Made by a program: the position numbers and the translations under genes
In this document: in pieces, positions 1 to 6,998 of the stretch
How positions within the stretch are numbered: the stretch's first letter is position 1
How the letters are laid out: each line of letters opens with the position of its first letter
Notes under the pieces: model-generated
What the model was told of the DNA's origin: nothing
What the model saw: only the letters and a program-made list of their open reading frames with translations
The model's database searches: none
Source of the DNA: Thermoleophilia bacterium
Lineage (GTDB): Bacteria > Actinomycetota > Thermoleophilia > Gaiellales > SKUG01
DNA: 26,064 bases
Direction of reading: 5' to 3'
Assembly: GCA_020438525.1 (NCBI GenBank)
Contig: JAGQUL010000188.1
Coordinates: 1 to 26,064, forward strand

Positions 1-511
1 GTCCAGCCTGTCCGCCCTGCCCGGGTCGCTGCTGCGGGCGCTGGCCCTGTGCAGCCTGGAGCGGCCGACTCACGATCTGGTCGATCCGCCCGCTCAGGTC
101 CGCGAGCTTCGCGTCGGCGGCCGACTGGTCGAGCCGCCCGGCCTGCACCTGCGCGTCGAGGCGACCCTGCAGGTCGGCAACGATCGCTTCCTTGAGTCCG
201 TCGATGTCCGCGCTCCTCGTGTTCGCGATCGCCTCGAGCGATCGACCCTGACGCAGCTGGCGCAGCAGCGCCGCTGGTCGCATGTGCAGGTAGCGGGCCG
301 CGGCCCGCAGGTACGGTGGCGCCGCGGCCCGCCGGCTCGGTCGTCGCGTGCTGGTCTGGCCCGGTCGCTGCTGCTGCGCCGACTGGGCGCGGTGCGCTCC
401 GCCGGATCCAGCTCCGCTCGAGGCCGCGCTCGCCACGCCGGCGCCGGCCACGACGAGCACCGCGCTCGTCGCCGCCACGCAGGTCGCTGCGAGCAGTGGT
501 CGTGTATGCAT
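1..511 (-). CDS. Secreted protein, Ala/Gln-rich (C-terminus cut by window edge)
   Basis: An open frame of 170 codons runs from ATG at 511 leftwards off the window without a stop. The start is backed by an AAGGAGAGG ribosome binding site just upstream. Residues 1-30 form a typical signal peptide (basic start, long Ala/Val stretch, ending A-S-A-A). A low-complexity Gln/Arg/Ser linker follows, then a predicted helical segment beginning near residue 70 that resembles the short helical units found in many actinobacterial secreted hypothetical proteins (pattern Y-L-x-M-x-P-A-x-L-L-R-Q-L-R-Q-G-x-S-L, then I-A, then D-G-L-K-x-A-I-V-A-D). The visible C-terminal part is again Gln/Pro/Gly-rich. No enzyme motif is seen, and the function is unknown. 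It is co-directional with the multicopper oxidase upstream but separated from it by 134 bp. The gene call is secure; the family assignment is weak. Confidence 0.75.
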   Translation of the reverse strand, partial: MHTRPLLAATCVAATSAVLVVAGAGVASAASSGAGSGGAHRAQSAQQQRPGQTSTRRPSRRAAAPPYLRAAARYLHMRPAALLRQLRQGRSLEAIANTRSADIDGLKEAIVADLQGRLDAQVQAGRLDQSAADAKLADLSGRIDQIVSRPLQAAQGQRPQQRPGQGGQAG

Positions 512-645
512 GGGTTGTCCTCTCCTTCATGTGGTGTGTGGTGTGGACATCCGCACTGTCGCCGCCCGTCCTGTGCGCGCCCGACGCGCTGGCTGTGGGG
601 GTGCTGAGCATCAGCGGGGCGGCCGCCGTGGAACGCTGGTCGTCG

Positions 646-2235
646 TCATCCACCCGACGGCGGAACCACGATGAACTGGCCCATCATTCCGCCGTCCTCA
701 TGCCGCAGGACGTGGCAGTGGAACATGTACGGCGACAGCGGATCGGCATAGTCGGTGAAGGTCATCGCGATCCGCGCGGTGTGCCCGGGTGGCACCAGGA
801 TCGAGTCCTTCCAGCCGCGCTCGCTCGCATCCGGCCTTCGCCCGTCGCGGTCGAGCACCTGGAACTCGATGTCATGCACGTGGAACACGTGCGTGAACGG
901 CGAGATGTTGCGGATCGTCCACACCTCGGTCTGGCCGAGCGGGATCTCCACGGTACCGTCCATGAACGCGCCGTGGTCGGCGTCCTGCATGAGCCGCCCG
1001 TTGATCTCGATGCCGGGCCCGAGCACCATCTCGCGCGCGTGGGCATTGGTCAGGTCGATCGCGGGCGTCGCCGCGAGCCGCCGCGGGATCGCACGCTGCG
1101 CACGCAGGCGCCGCGCGGTGTTCGCGATCGTCAGCACCGTGCCGGTGTCGCCGGCGTTCTCGCGCCCCCGCAGGTAGTCGACGCGCGACGTTCCCGAGCC
1201 CGCGCCGCGATCGGGCAGCAGGCTCGTTCGCATCTGCACGTGGCTTCCCGGGCGCAGGTCCACCACGAGCTCGGCGCGCTCGCTCGGTCCGAGCACGACC
1301 CGCCCGCCACCGGCTCGCACCGGCAGCAGTCCCCCGTCGGAGCCCACCTGGTAGACGTGTCGCGCGCCGCGCACGTTCACGCCGAGCATCGCGCCGCCCG
1401 TGGCGTTGAGCAGGCGCAGTCGAAGCCGGCCCTGCGCGGTTCGCAGCAGCGCGTTCGGCGTGCCGTTGACGAGCAGCGGGCGACGATCCGCACTGCCCCC
1501 ACCCACGGGCAGCGGCGCACCCTGGAGGATCACCGGGATGTCGTCCACCCCATAGCGCCGAGGCAGGCGTCGCTGGGTGCCACGCGGATCGTCGACGATG
1601 AACATCCCCGCCATGCCGTGCCCGACCTGCTGCGCGGTCTGTCCCATCACGTGCGGGTGGTACCAGAGCGTGGTGGCGAGCTGGTTGAGCGTCCACTCCG
1701 GCCGCCACGTCGTGCCCGGCGGAATCAGCTGGTACGGCCCGCCGTCGTAGCGCGCCGGAACGTGCAGGCCGTGCCAGTGCACGGTCGTGGTCTCGCGCAT
1801 CGCGTTGGTGATCTCCACGCGCATTCGCTCGCCGCGCCGTGCGCGGATCGTCGGCGCGAGGTACACGCCGTTGTAGCCCGCGGTCTCGAGCCGCTCGCCG
1901 AGCCGCGTGACGGTTCCCTGACGTGCGGTGAGGTGGAAGACCTTGGTCCCGTCGGAGTCGATCGTCGGCCGCACGAGTGGCGGGATGTACAGCCGCTGCG
2001 CGCGCCCCTTCGGCGACGTCAGCACTCGCAGCGTCGTGGGCGCCGGCCCAAGCGTCGAGGCGCCGCGCGCGTCGAGCGTGGCGGCGTGCGCGCTGCCCGC
2101 CTCGAGCGCGACCGGCTCGTGCAGCAGTGCGGTGGAGACGAGCAGGCCGATCGCTGCGGTCACGAGCAGGCCGCTCGTCACGAGCGTCACGGATGGAGTT
2201 CGGGCGACGACGACGCGTCGCAGTACGCTGCGCAC
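646..2235 (-). CDS. Multicopper oxidase, membrane-anchored or exported
   Basis: This 529-residue protein has all four copper-binding motifs of multicopper oxidases: HWH at 153-155, WYHPH at 191-195, HxxHxH at 449-454, and HCHxxxH at 506-512 followed by Met517/518 as the likely axial type-1 ligand. The family oxidises metals (Cu+, Fe2+, Mn2+) or phenolic compounds while reducing O2 to water. The spacing fits the three-domain CueO/FtsP/bilirubin-oxidase type. Residues 17-38 form a hydrophobic segment that could be an uncleaved anchor or signal, so the enzyme should act outside the membrane. The GTG start at 2235 is preceded by GAGGAA. The gene is divergent from a MarR-type regulator, with 147 bp between them, which suggests control by that regulator. 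The true substrate cannot be read from sequence. Confidence 0.93.
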   Translation of the reverse strand: MRSVLRRVVVARTPSVTLVTSGLLVTAAIGLLVSTALLHEPVALEAGSAHAATLDARGASTLGPAPTTLRVLTSPKGRAQRLYIPPLVRPTIDSDGTKVFHLTARQGTVTRLGERLETAGYNGVYLAPTIRARRGERMRVEITNAMRETTTVHWHGLHVPARYDGGPYQLIPPGTTWRPEWTLNQLATTLWYHPHVMGQTAQQVGHGMAGMFIVDDPRGTQRRLPRRYGVDDIPVILQGAPLPVGGGSADRRPLLVNGTPNALLRTAQGRLRLRLLNATGGAMLGVNVRGARHVYQVGSDGGLLPVRAGGGRVVLGPSERAELVVDLRPGSHVQMRTSLLPDRGAGSGTSRVDYLRGRENAGDTGTVLTIANTARRLRAQRAIPRRLAATPAIDLTNAHAREMVLGPGIEINGRLMQDADHGAFMDGTVEIPLGQTEVWTIRNISPFTHVFHVHDIEFQVLDRDGRRPDASERGWKDSILVPPGHTARIAMTFTDYADPLSPYMFHCHVLRHEDGGMMGQFIVVPPSGG

Positions 2236-2254
2236 GGTGAGTTCCTCGATTCGA

Positions 2255-2268
2255 TCGGGGGTTCCCGA
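2255..2268. promoter_or_regulatory. Small inverted repeat in the oxidase/MarR intergenic region
   Basis: TCGGG-GGTT-CCCGA forms a perfect 5-bp inverted repeat 20 bp upstream of the multicopper oxidase start. It lies in the only shared promoter space between the oxidase and the divergent MarR gene, so it could be an operator. The arms are short and GC-rich, so chance is a real alternative. Confidence 0.25.
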
Positions 2269-2382
2269 CGAACGCTAGGACCGTCGCCTGTGCGTCGCCT
2301 GTGGCAACGCCGTGCGATAGCTGTGAGCGTGTCGCGCGACTGCCACCGCGTCCGGCGACCGCGACAGAGTTCGACGACAGGC

Positions 2383-2802
2383 ATGACGTCGAACCCAACC
2401 GAGATCACCGACGAGCTCGAACGACTGTCGCGCGCGCTCGAGCGAATTCACGCGTGCTGGCGGCGCGAGCTCGGAGTCAGCGCGTACGAGCTGCTCGCGC
2501 TGCTCCACCTGCAGGACGGCGAGCTGACGATCGGCGAGCTCGGCACCCGGCTCGCGCTCAGCTCGGGGGCGATGACCGGCCTCGTCGACCGGCTCGAGGA
2601 CACAGGCTTCGTCGAGCGGACGCGGTCCCGGCGGGACCGCCGGCGGGTACACGTCACGATCACCGCGTCGACCCGAGACCGGCTCGCGTCATTGCGCGCG
2701 GAGATCGCAGCACAGGTCTCGGGGTCGGTCGACGCGTCGGCGGCGGCAGCGCTCGGGGCGCTTGCCGATCGATGCACCACGGTGGCGGAGGAGCTGGAAT
2801 GA
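2383..2802 (+). CDS. MarR-family transcriptional regulator
   Basis: This 139-residue protein carries a winged helix-turn-helix of MarR type at about residues 30-95: a helix ending E-L-L-A-L-L-H-L, then I-G-E-L-G-T-R-L-A-L-S-S-G-A-M-T-G-L-V-D-R-L as recognition region, then the wing with the R-S-R-R-D-R-R-R cluster typical of MarR proteins. The ATG at 2383 gives the usual family length; the open frame extends far upstream, but that part is antisense to the oxidase gene. No strong ribosome binding site is visible. The stop overlaps the start of the next gene (ATGA), so the two are probably co-transcribed. The divergent multicopper oxidase is the most likely target. Confidence 0.88.
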   Translation: MTSNPTEITDELERLSRALERIHACWRRELGVSAYELLALLHLQDGELTIGELGTRLALSSGAMTGLVDRLEDTGFVERTRSRRDRRRVHVTITASTRDRLASLRAEIAAQVSGSVDASAAAALGALADRCTTVAEELE

Positions 2803-3170
2803 GCGACGGCGGCGAGACACTCCAGATCCTGCTTGCATGTGCGAACGCGCTCGTTGCGGTCGCGCTCTTCATCCAGCTGCGTCGTGCCGGTGTCGCGTGG
2901 CGCGGGCTGCCGCTCGTGCTCGCGTTCTTCTTCCTCATGCGGGCGTTCAAGCGACTGCTCGAGCCGATCGGCCTCGACGACGGCACGATCGAGGCCGCGA
3001 TCGATGTGGTGCTGCTCCTGCTGCTGCTCGTGCTCGCCCTGCGCATCGGGACCATCGTGGCGGCGTTCCGTGCGCAGACCGAGCAGGCGGAGCGAAGCCG
3101 GGTCTCCTACGACCAGGCGCTCTCGAACCTGAGCCGAGAGCAGGACGAGCCGTCGAGCCGCGACGACTAG
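2799..3170 (+). CDS. Small integral membrane protein
   Basis: This 123-residue protein starts at the ATG that overlaps the MarR stop codon (ATGA), with GGAGGAG-like sequence just upstream. It has three hydrophobic stretches (about residues 8-25, 32-48 and 65-86; the last contains V-V-L-L-L-L-L-L-V-L-A-L) and a charged, Glu/Gln/Arg-rich cytoplasmic-looking tail that may be helical. I do not recognise a named family. Translational coupling to the regulator suggests a linked role, perhaps as a membrane sensor or accessory of the same response, but nothing in the sequence proves it. Confidence 0.8.
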   Translation: MSDGGETLQILLACANALVAVALFIQLRRAGVAWRGLPLVLAFFFLMRAFKRLLEPIGLDDGTIEAAIDVVLLLLLLVLALRIGTIVAAFRAQTEQAERSRVSYDQALSNLSREQDEPSSRDD

Positions 3171-3261
3171 ATATCTCGCAAACCGAGAAACTTGCAATCA
3201 AGGATACTCGCGATCTGACCGACACTGATTCCGAGATGGTGTCGCGCGTGCGAGCGCGTGC

Positions 3262-4767
3262 GTGGCCCATGCGTGCGAACAGGTGGCGAGGGCAGGTCTC
3301 GTGGGTCGACCCCGTCGACGACGACGTGGCAGGTGGGTTGCAGCGGCAGCGGGCGTGCTGCTGCTGGCCGCGCTGTGCCTTGGCGTGACCGACGGCTCGC
3401 TGGCGTGGACCGACGGCACGAGCAACCCGGGCAACACGGTCACCGGCACTACGCTCGACCCCGCAAGCGGCGTGGGTGGCGCTCGAACGGCCGGCGCGGC
3501 TACCACGTGCACGACGATCGCCGTGTCCTGGACGGCGGCACCCGCGCCCGTCAACACGTACGTGGTGGAGGCGCGAACCGCCAACGGTCCGTGGACGACC
3601 GTGAACGCCGACACCGGGCCCGTCACGAGCATCAACGACACCACCACGTACACGCAGTCGGAAGTCACCTATCGCGTCGCGGCAGGCTATGCCGATCTGG
3701 GCATTCCGACCGCGTGGCAGTCGGCCACCACGCAGTCCGTCGGATCGGTGCAGTGCGGAACGGTGGGCGAGGTGGACGATCTCGCCGCGACGACGGCGCC
3801 ACCAACGTCCTGCGCCGCCACGATGCAGTGGACCGCACCGTTCGGTGCCACGACCTACGACCGTCGATACTCCACCAACGGCGGGAGCACCTGGACCACG
3901 GCCAGCAATGTCGCGGGAACGACATGGAGCTTCACGACGACGATCGCCGAGGGTTCGACCGTGCTGTTTCAGGTCCGTCCCGGGATCGGCACCGGAAACG
4001 ACGGACAGTGGAGCAACACGGTGCAGGTCGACGACTGGGGCTGCGAGGCACAGGACATGGCCGTCGCCCAGGGCTGCGCGAACGCCACCATCACCTGGAC
4101 CACCAACAGCGACGCCACGACCTTCGATCGCCGCTACTCGACCAACGGCGGCGCGACCTGGACCACCACCAACAATGCCGCGGGCCTGAGCTGGGTCGAC
4201 GCGGTGGCGCATGCCCAGGGCTCGACCGTGCTCTTCCAGGTGCGGCCCGGCATCGGAACCGGCAGCGACGGCAAGTGGAGCGACATCGTGCAGGTGGACG
4301 ACTGGGGCTTCCACATCGTGAGCGCCGAATTCGTCAACACCGGCGCCGCGAACTCGGTCAACGCGGGCGACCAGGTGATCGTGACGTTCAACCAGGCGAG
4401 CAACGGAACCACGCCGAACGGCACCAACTCGACGTCGATCTACGTCCGCGTCAACAACGCCGCCTCGCGCGGCGTGTACCTCGGCGGCGCGACTGCCGCC
4501 ACGAACACCAACTCGATCGCCAAGCTCCCATTTGCCGGCAACATCACCGGCACGTCCCAGGCATTCACGGGCAGCACCGCGTGGAGCGCCGGCAACACCG
4601 TCTGGACGTGGACCCGCGGCGCGGGCGGCGCCGTTGCCGAATCGGCGCCGACGTGGTCGGCGTCGTCGGTCGTCGGCACCAGCGCCGCCAATCCGGCGAG
4701 GGTGAAGTGCAGCGACGGCGTGACCAACCTCGGCGCATCCGCGTTCACCGTCAGCGGCTGGTTCTGA
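3262..4767 (+). CDS. Exported repeat protein with SipW-cognate-like signal and duplicated domain
   Basis: This frame encodes up to 501 residues from GTG 3262. GTG 3301 is an equally good or better start: it puts the Arg-rich segment at the N-terminus, and GAGGGCAGG lies just upstream. A hydrophobic helix (residues 28-42) is followed by S-L-A-W-T-D-G-T-S-N-P-G-N-T-V-T-G, which closely resembles the signal region of SipW-dependent exported proteins such as TasA and camelysin. A fibronectin-III-like segment follows. Then two copies of a domain of about 90 residues sharing R-R-Y-S-T-N-G-G-x-T-W-T-T, S-T-V-L-F-Q-V-R-P-G-I-G-T-G and V-Q-V-D-D-W-G occupy about residues 180-355. The remaining C-terminus (340-501) is a separate Ser/Thr/Asn-rich beta-type domain. 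Probably a surface or fibre-type protein; no SipW peptidase gene is in the window. Confidence 0.85.
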   Translation: MAHACEQVARAGLVGRPRRRRRGRWVAAAAGVLLLAALCLGVTDGSLAWTDGTSNPGNTVTGTTLDPASGVGGARTAGAATTCTTIAVSWTAAPAPVNTYVVEARTANGPWTTVNADTGPVTSINDTTTYTQSEVTYRVAAGYADLGIPTAWQSATTQSVGSVQCGTVGEVDDLAATTAPPTSCAATMQWTAPFGATTYDRRYSTNGGSTWTTASNVAGTTWSFTTTIAEGSTVLFQVRPGIGTGNDGQWSNTVQVDDWGCEAQDMAVAQGCANATITWTTNSDATTFDRRYSTNGGATWTTTNNAAGLSWVDAVAHAQGSTVLFQVRPGIGTGSDGKWSDIVQVDDWGFHIVSAEFVNTGAANSVNAGDQVIVTFNQASNGTTPNGTNSTSIYVRVNNAASRGVYLGGATAATNTNSIAKLPFAGNITGTSQAFTGSTAWSAGNTVWTWTRGAGGAVAESAPTWSASSVVGTSAANPARVKCSDGVTNLGASAFTVSGWF

Positions 4768-4789
4768 ACCGGAGGGTCCGCTATCGGGA

Positions 4790-6421
4790 TCAGTGCGGGT
4801 GCGTCGGCGCGTGATCCGGGTCGGTAGGCACCATGTCGGCCAGCTCGTGCTCGAGCTCGTCCACCACGCTGATCGCCGACTCGGTGCTCAGCTCGTCGCG
4901 GCGCACGAGCAGCGCGGCGACCAGCGCGAGCACGAGGAACGGGATCGAGATCAGGAACACGTGCGTGAGCGTCTCGGCGGCGGCGCTGCGGATCGCGTCC
5001 TGCACCGATGCGGGCAGGCCCTTGCCTGCGCTCAGGATCGAATCGGAGTCGACCGATGCGATCGCGCCCGCGTCTGCAGCGGGCACGCGCGCGAACTCGT
5101 CCTGCAGGTCGTCGGCCAGTCGCGTCGCGAACACGGTACCGAGGATCGCGACGCACACCGTGCCGCCGAGCGTTCGCGCGAGCGTGAGCAGCGACGTGAC
5201 CACGCCGGTGAACCGGAACTCGACCGCGTTCTGCGCCACGAGCATCACGTTCTGCATGACCAGGCCGAGCCCGCCGCCGAGCACCGCACACCGCCAGGCG
5301 GTGTCGAGGATCGTCGAGTCGGGGCCGAGCTGCGCGAGCAGCCACAGCCCGAGCGCGCCGATCACCGGCCCGGCGATGATCATCCCGCGATACCGACCTG
5401 TGCGCGATACCGCAATGCCGGATCCCACCGAGGTGATGATCAGGCCGAGCATGAGCGGCACGAGCGCCTCGCCGCTGTCGCTGCTCGACAGCCCCGCGAC
5501 CGTCTGCATGAACTGCGGCACGAAGTACACGCCCACGTACATCCCGCCGCCGATCGCGAACGAGGCGACGGTGGTCGTCCACACGTTGCGATCCCGGAAC
5601 AGGTGCATCGGGATGAGCGGCTCGCTCGCGCGAAGCTCGACGAGCACGAACGCGACGAGCGCGATCGCGGCGGCCGCGAACAGGCCGAGGATCCGCGCGG
5701 AGTCCCAGGGGTGGTCGCGGCCGCCTTCGCTGAGTGCGAGCAGCAGCGCGCTCAGGCCCAGGCCGAACGTCAGCGCTCCGAGCCAGTCGATCTTCGCGCG
5801 GCGCGGATGGAACGGGATGTGCATCTGCGTGATGATCAGTGCGAGCGCGACCGCGCCGAGCGGCAGCACCATCCAGAACGTCCAGCGCCACCCGAACGCG
5901 TCGTTGATCCAGCCGCCCATGAGCGGCCCGAGCACGGTCGCAAGCCCGAACACCGCACCCATGATCCCCTGCCACTTGCCACGCTCGTTGGCAGGCACCA
6001 CGTCGGCGATGATCGCCATCGCGAGCGGGATGATCGCGCCCATGCCGACGCCCTGCACCACGCGACCGACGATCAGCACCGTCATGTCGCCGGCGAGCGC
6101 GCACACGAGCGTGCCCGCCACGAACGTCGACACGCCCAGGATGTAGAGGCGCCGGCGGCCGTACAGGTCGCTCAGCTTGCCGAACAGCGGGGTCGAGATC
6201 GCGTTGGCGAGCATCGCGCCCGTGAACACCCACGTCATCAGGTCGAAGCCGTTCAGGTCCTTCGCGATCGACGGGAGCACCGTGGTGACGATCGTCTGGC
6301 TCACCGCAGCGACGAGCATGCCGATCAGCGTCCCGACGAGGATCAGCACGCGCTGGCGCGAGGTGATCGTGAGGGGGGTCGGGGCATCGCCGTCGGCGGC
6401 GGCAGCAGCGTGGTCGGTCAT
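4790..6421 (-). CDS. MFS drug:H+ antiporter, DHA2 (EmrB/QacA) type
   Basis: The 543-residue protein has the DHA2 layout: about 14 hydrophobic segments, motif A-like G-K-L-S-D-L-Y-G-R-R-R in the loop after helix 2, and the antiporter motif C (G-L-A-T-V-L-G-P-L-M-G-G) in helix 5. The N-terminal helix contains the M-L-V-A-A-V-S-Q-T-I-V-T-T-V-L-P-S-I pattern of the EmrB/QacA family. Such pumps export hydrophobic drugs or metabolites using the proton gradient. It overlaps the upstream MarR gene by 4 bp, forming a regulator-pump operon. The C-terminal tail after about residue 500 is acidic and His-containing. The substrate is not readable. The gene ends 22 bp from the convergent exported-protein gene, with no obvious terminator between. 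Confidence 0.94.
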   Translation of the reverse strand: MTDHAAAAADGDAPTPLTITSRQRVLILVGTLIGMLVAAVSQTIVTTVLPSIAKDLNGFDLMTWVFTGAMLANAISTPLFGKLSDLYGRRRLYILGVSTFVAGTLVCALAGDMTVLIVGRVVQGVGMGAIIPLAMAIIADVVPANERGKWQGIMGAVFGLATVLGPLMGGWINDAFGWRWTFWMVLPLGAVALALIITQMHIPFHPRRAKIDWLGALTFGLGLSALLLALSEGGRDHPWDSARILGLFAAAAIALVAFVLVELRASEPLIPMHLFRDRNVWTTTVASFAIGGGMYVGVYFVPQFMQTVAGLSSSDSGEALVPLMLGLIITSVGSGIAVSRTGRYRGMIIAGPVIGALGLWLLAQLGPDSTILDTAWRCAVLGGGLGLVMQNVMLVAQNAVEFRFTGVVTSLLTLARTLGGTVCVAILGTVFATRLADDLQDEFARVPAADAGAIASVDSDSILSAGKGLPASVQDAIRSAAAETLTHVFLISIPFLVLALVAALLVRRDELSTESAISVVDELEHELADMVPTDPDHAPTHPH

Positions 6422-6948
6422 CGTGATCCTCCGTTGGCGGGAAGCGAGGGCGACGACGATGCGGCAACGGCAACGGTCGTCGGCGTTTCAAGGGTGGTAC
6501 CGAGGCGCTGCAGCAGCCCGGCGAGTTCGCGGACGTCGTCGTCGCTCCATCCGTCGAGCACGTGCGAGAGGTGCTCGGCGTACATGTCGATCGTGCGCTG
6601 CAGCCACTCGCGGCCGGCGGCGGTCGGCTGCAGCAGCGACGCGCGCCGATCCTCGGGGTCGACCTCGCGCTCGGCGAGGCCCGCGCTTTCGAGCTGGGTG
6701 AACTTGCGACTCGCCACCGACGGGTCGACCCGGAGGGTTTCGGCGAGCTGGCCCACGCGCATGCCGCCGTCGTGGCGGCAGAGCACGTACAGGGCGTCGA
6801 GCCAGGTGCTGGCGTCCTCGGGCGTGACACGGTGCAGCTCGCGGCGCAGCGAGCTCAGTGCCGGCACCCCCATCAGCAGCTCCGCGCACGCATCCACGCC
6901 GGGATTTGCATGCATCATGCACACAACAGTACCCCACGATACGTGCAT
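6418..6948 (-). CDS. MarR-family regulator of the adjacent efflux pump
   Basis: The longest reading is 176 residues from ATG 6948, but ATG 6918 or 6915 (shorter by 10-11 residues) is plausible. A TACTGT hexamer lies seven bases before the ATG at 6915, as expected for a leaderless transcript, and no good ribosome binding site precedes any of these starts. The winged helix region (about residues 50-120) reads L-D-A-L-Y-V-L-C-R-H-D-G-G-M-R-V-G-Q-L, then V-D-P-S-V-A-S-R-K-F-T-Q-L-E as recognition helix, then the D-P-E-D-R-R-A wing, all classic MarR. The stop overlaps the pump start (ATGA), so it very likely represses its own operon in response to a pump substrate. The tail after residue 150 is low-complexity. 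Confidence 0.9.
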   Translation of the reverse strand: MHVSWGTVVCMMHANPGVDACAELLMGVPALSSLRRELHRVTPEDASTWLDALYVLCRHDGGMRVGQLAETLRVDPSVASRKFTQLESAGLAEREVDPEDRRASLLQPTAAGREWLQRTIDMYAEHLSHVLDGWSDDDVRELAGLLQRLGTTLETPTTVAVAASSSPSLPANGGSR

Positions 6949-6954
6949 GATGCA
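6911..6954. promoter_or_regulatory. Paired palindromic operator candidate for the MarR-MFS operon
   Basis: Two 11-bp palindromes, TGCATCATGCA (6911-6921) and TGCATGATGCA (6944-6954), each with one central base, flank the possible MarR starts. Including the next inner base on each side they form a perfect 12-bp inverted repeat. The centres lie 33 bp apart, close to three helical turns, so two dimers could bind one DNA face. Their position over the start region fits autorepression by the MarR protein. Confidence 0.6.
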
Positions 6955-6998
6955 AGCATGTGCGCGCCCGCTGCGCCTCCGCTGCGCGCCGTCGGGGG

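Noticed and set aside
316..2382. Very long plus-strand open frame ahead of the MarR gene
   Set aside because: It is antisense to the secreted protein and the multicopper oxidase, is Arg/His/Pro-rich and has no domain; only the final 139 codons are the MarR gene.
3175..3190. TCTCG-CAAAC-CGAGA hairpin after the small membrane-protein gene
   Set aside because: Only a 5-bp stem and no T-run; too weak to call as a terminator.
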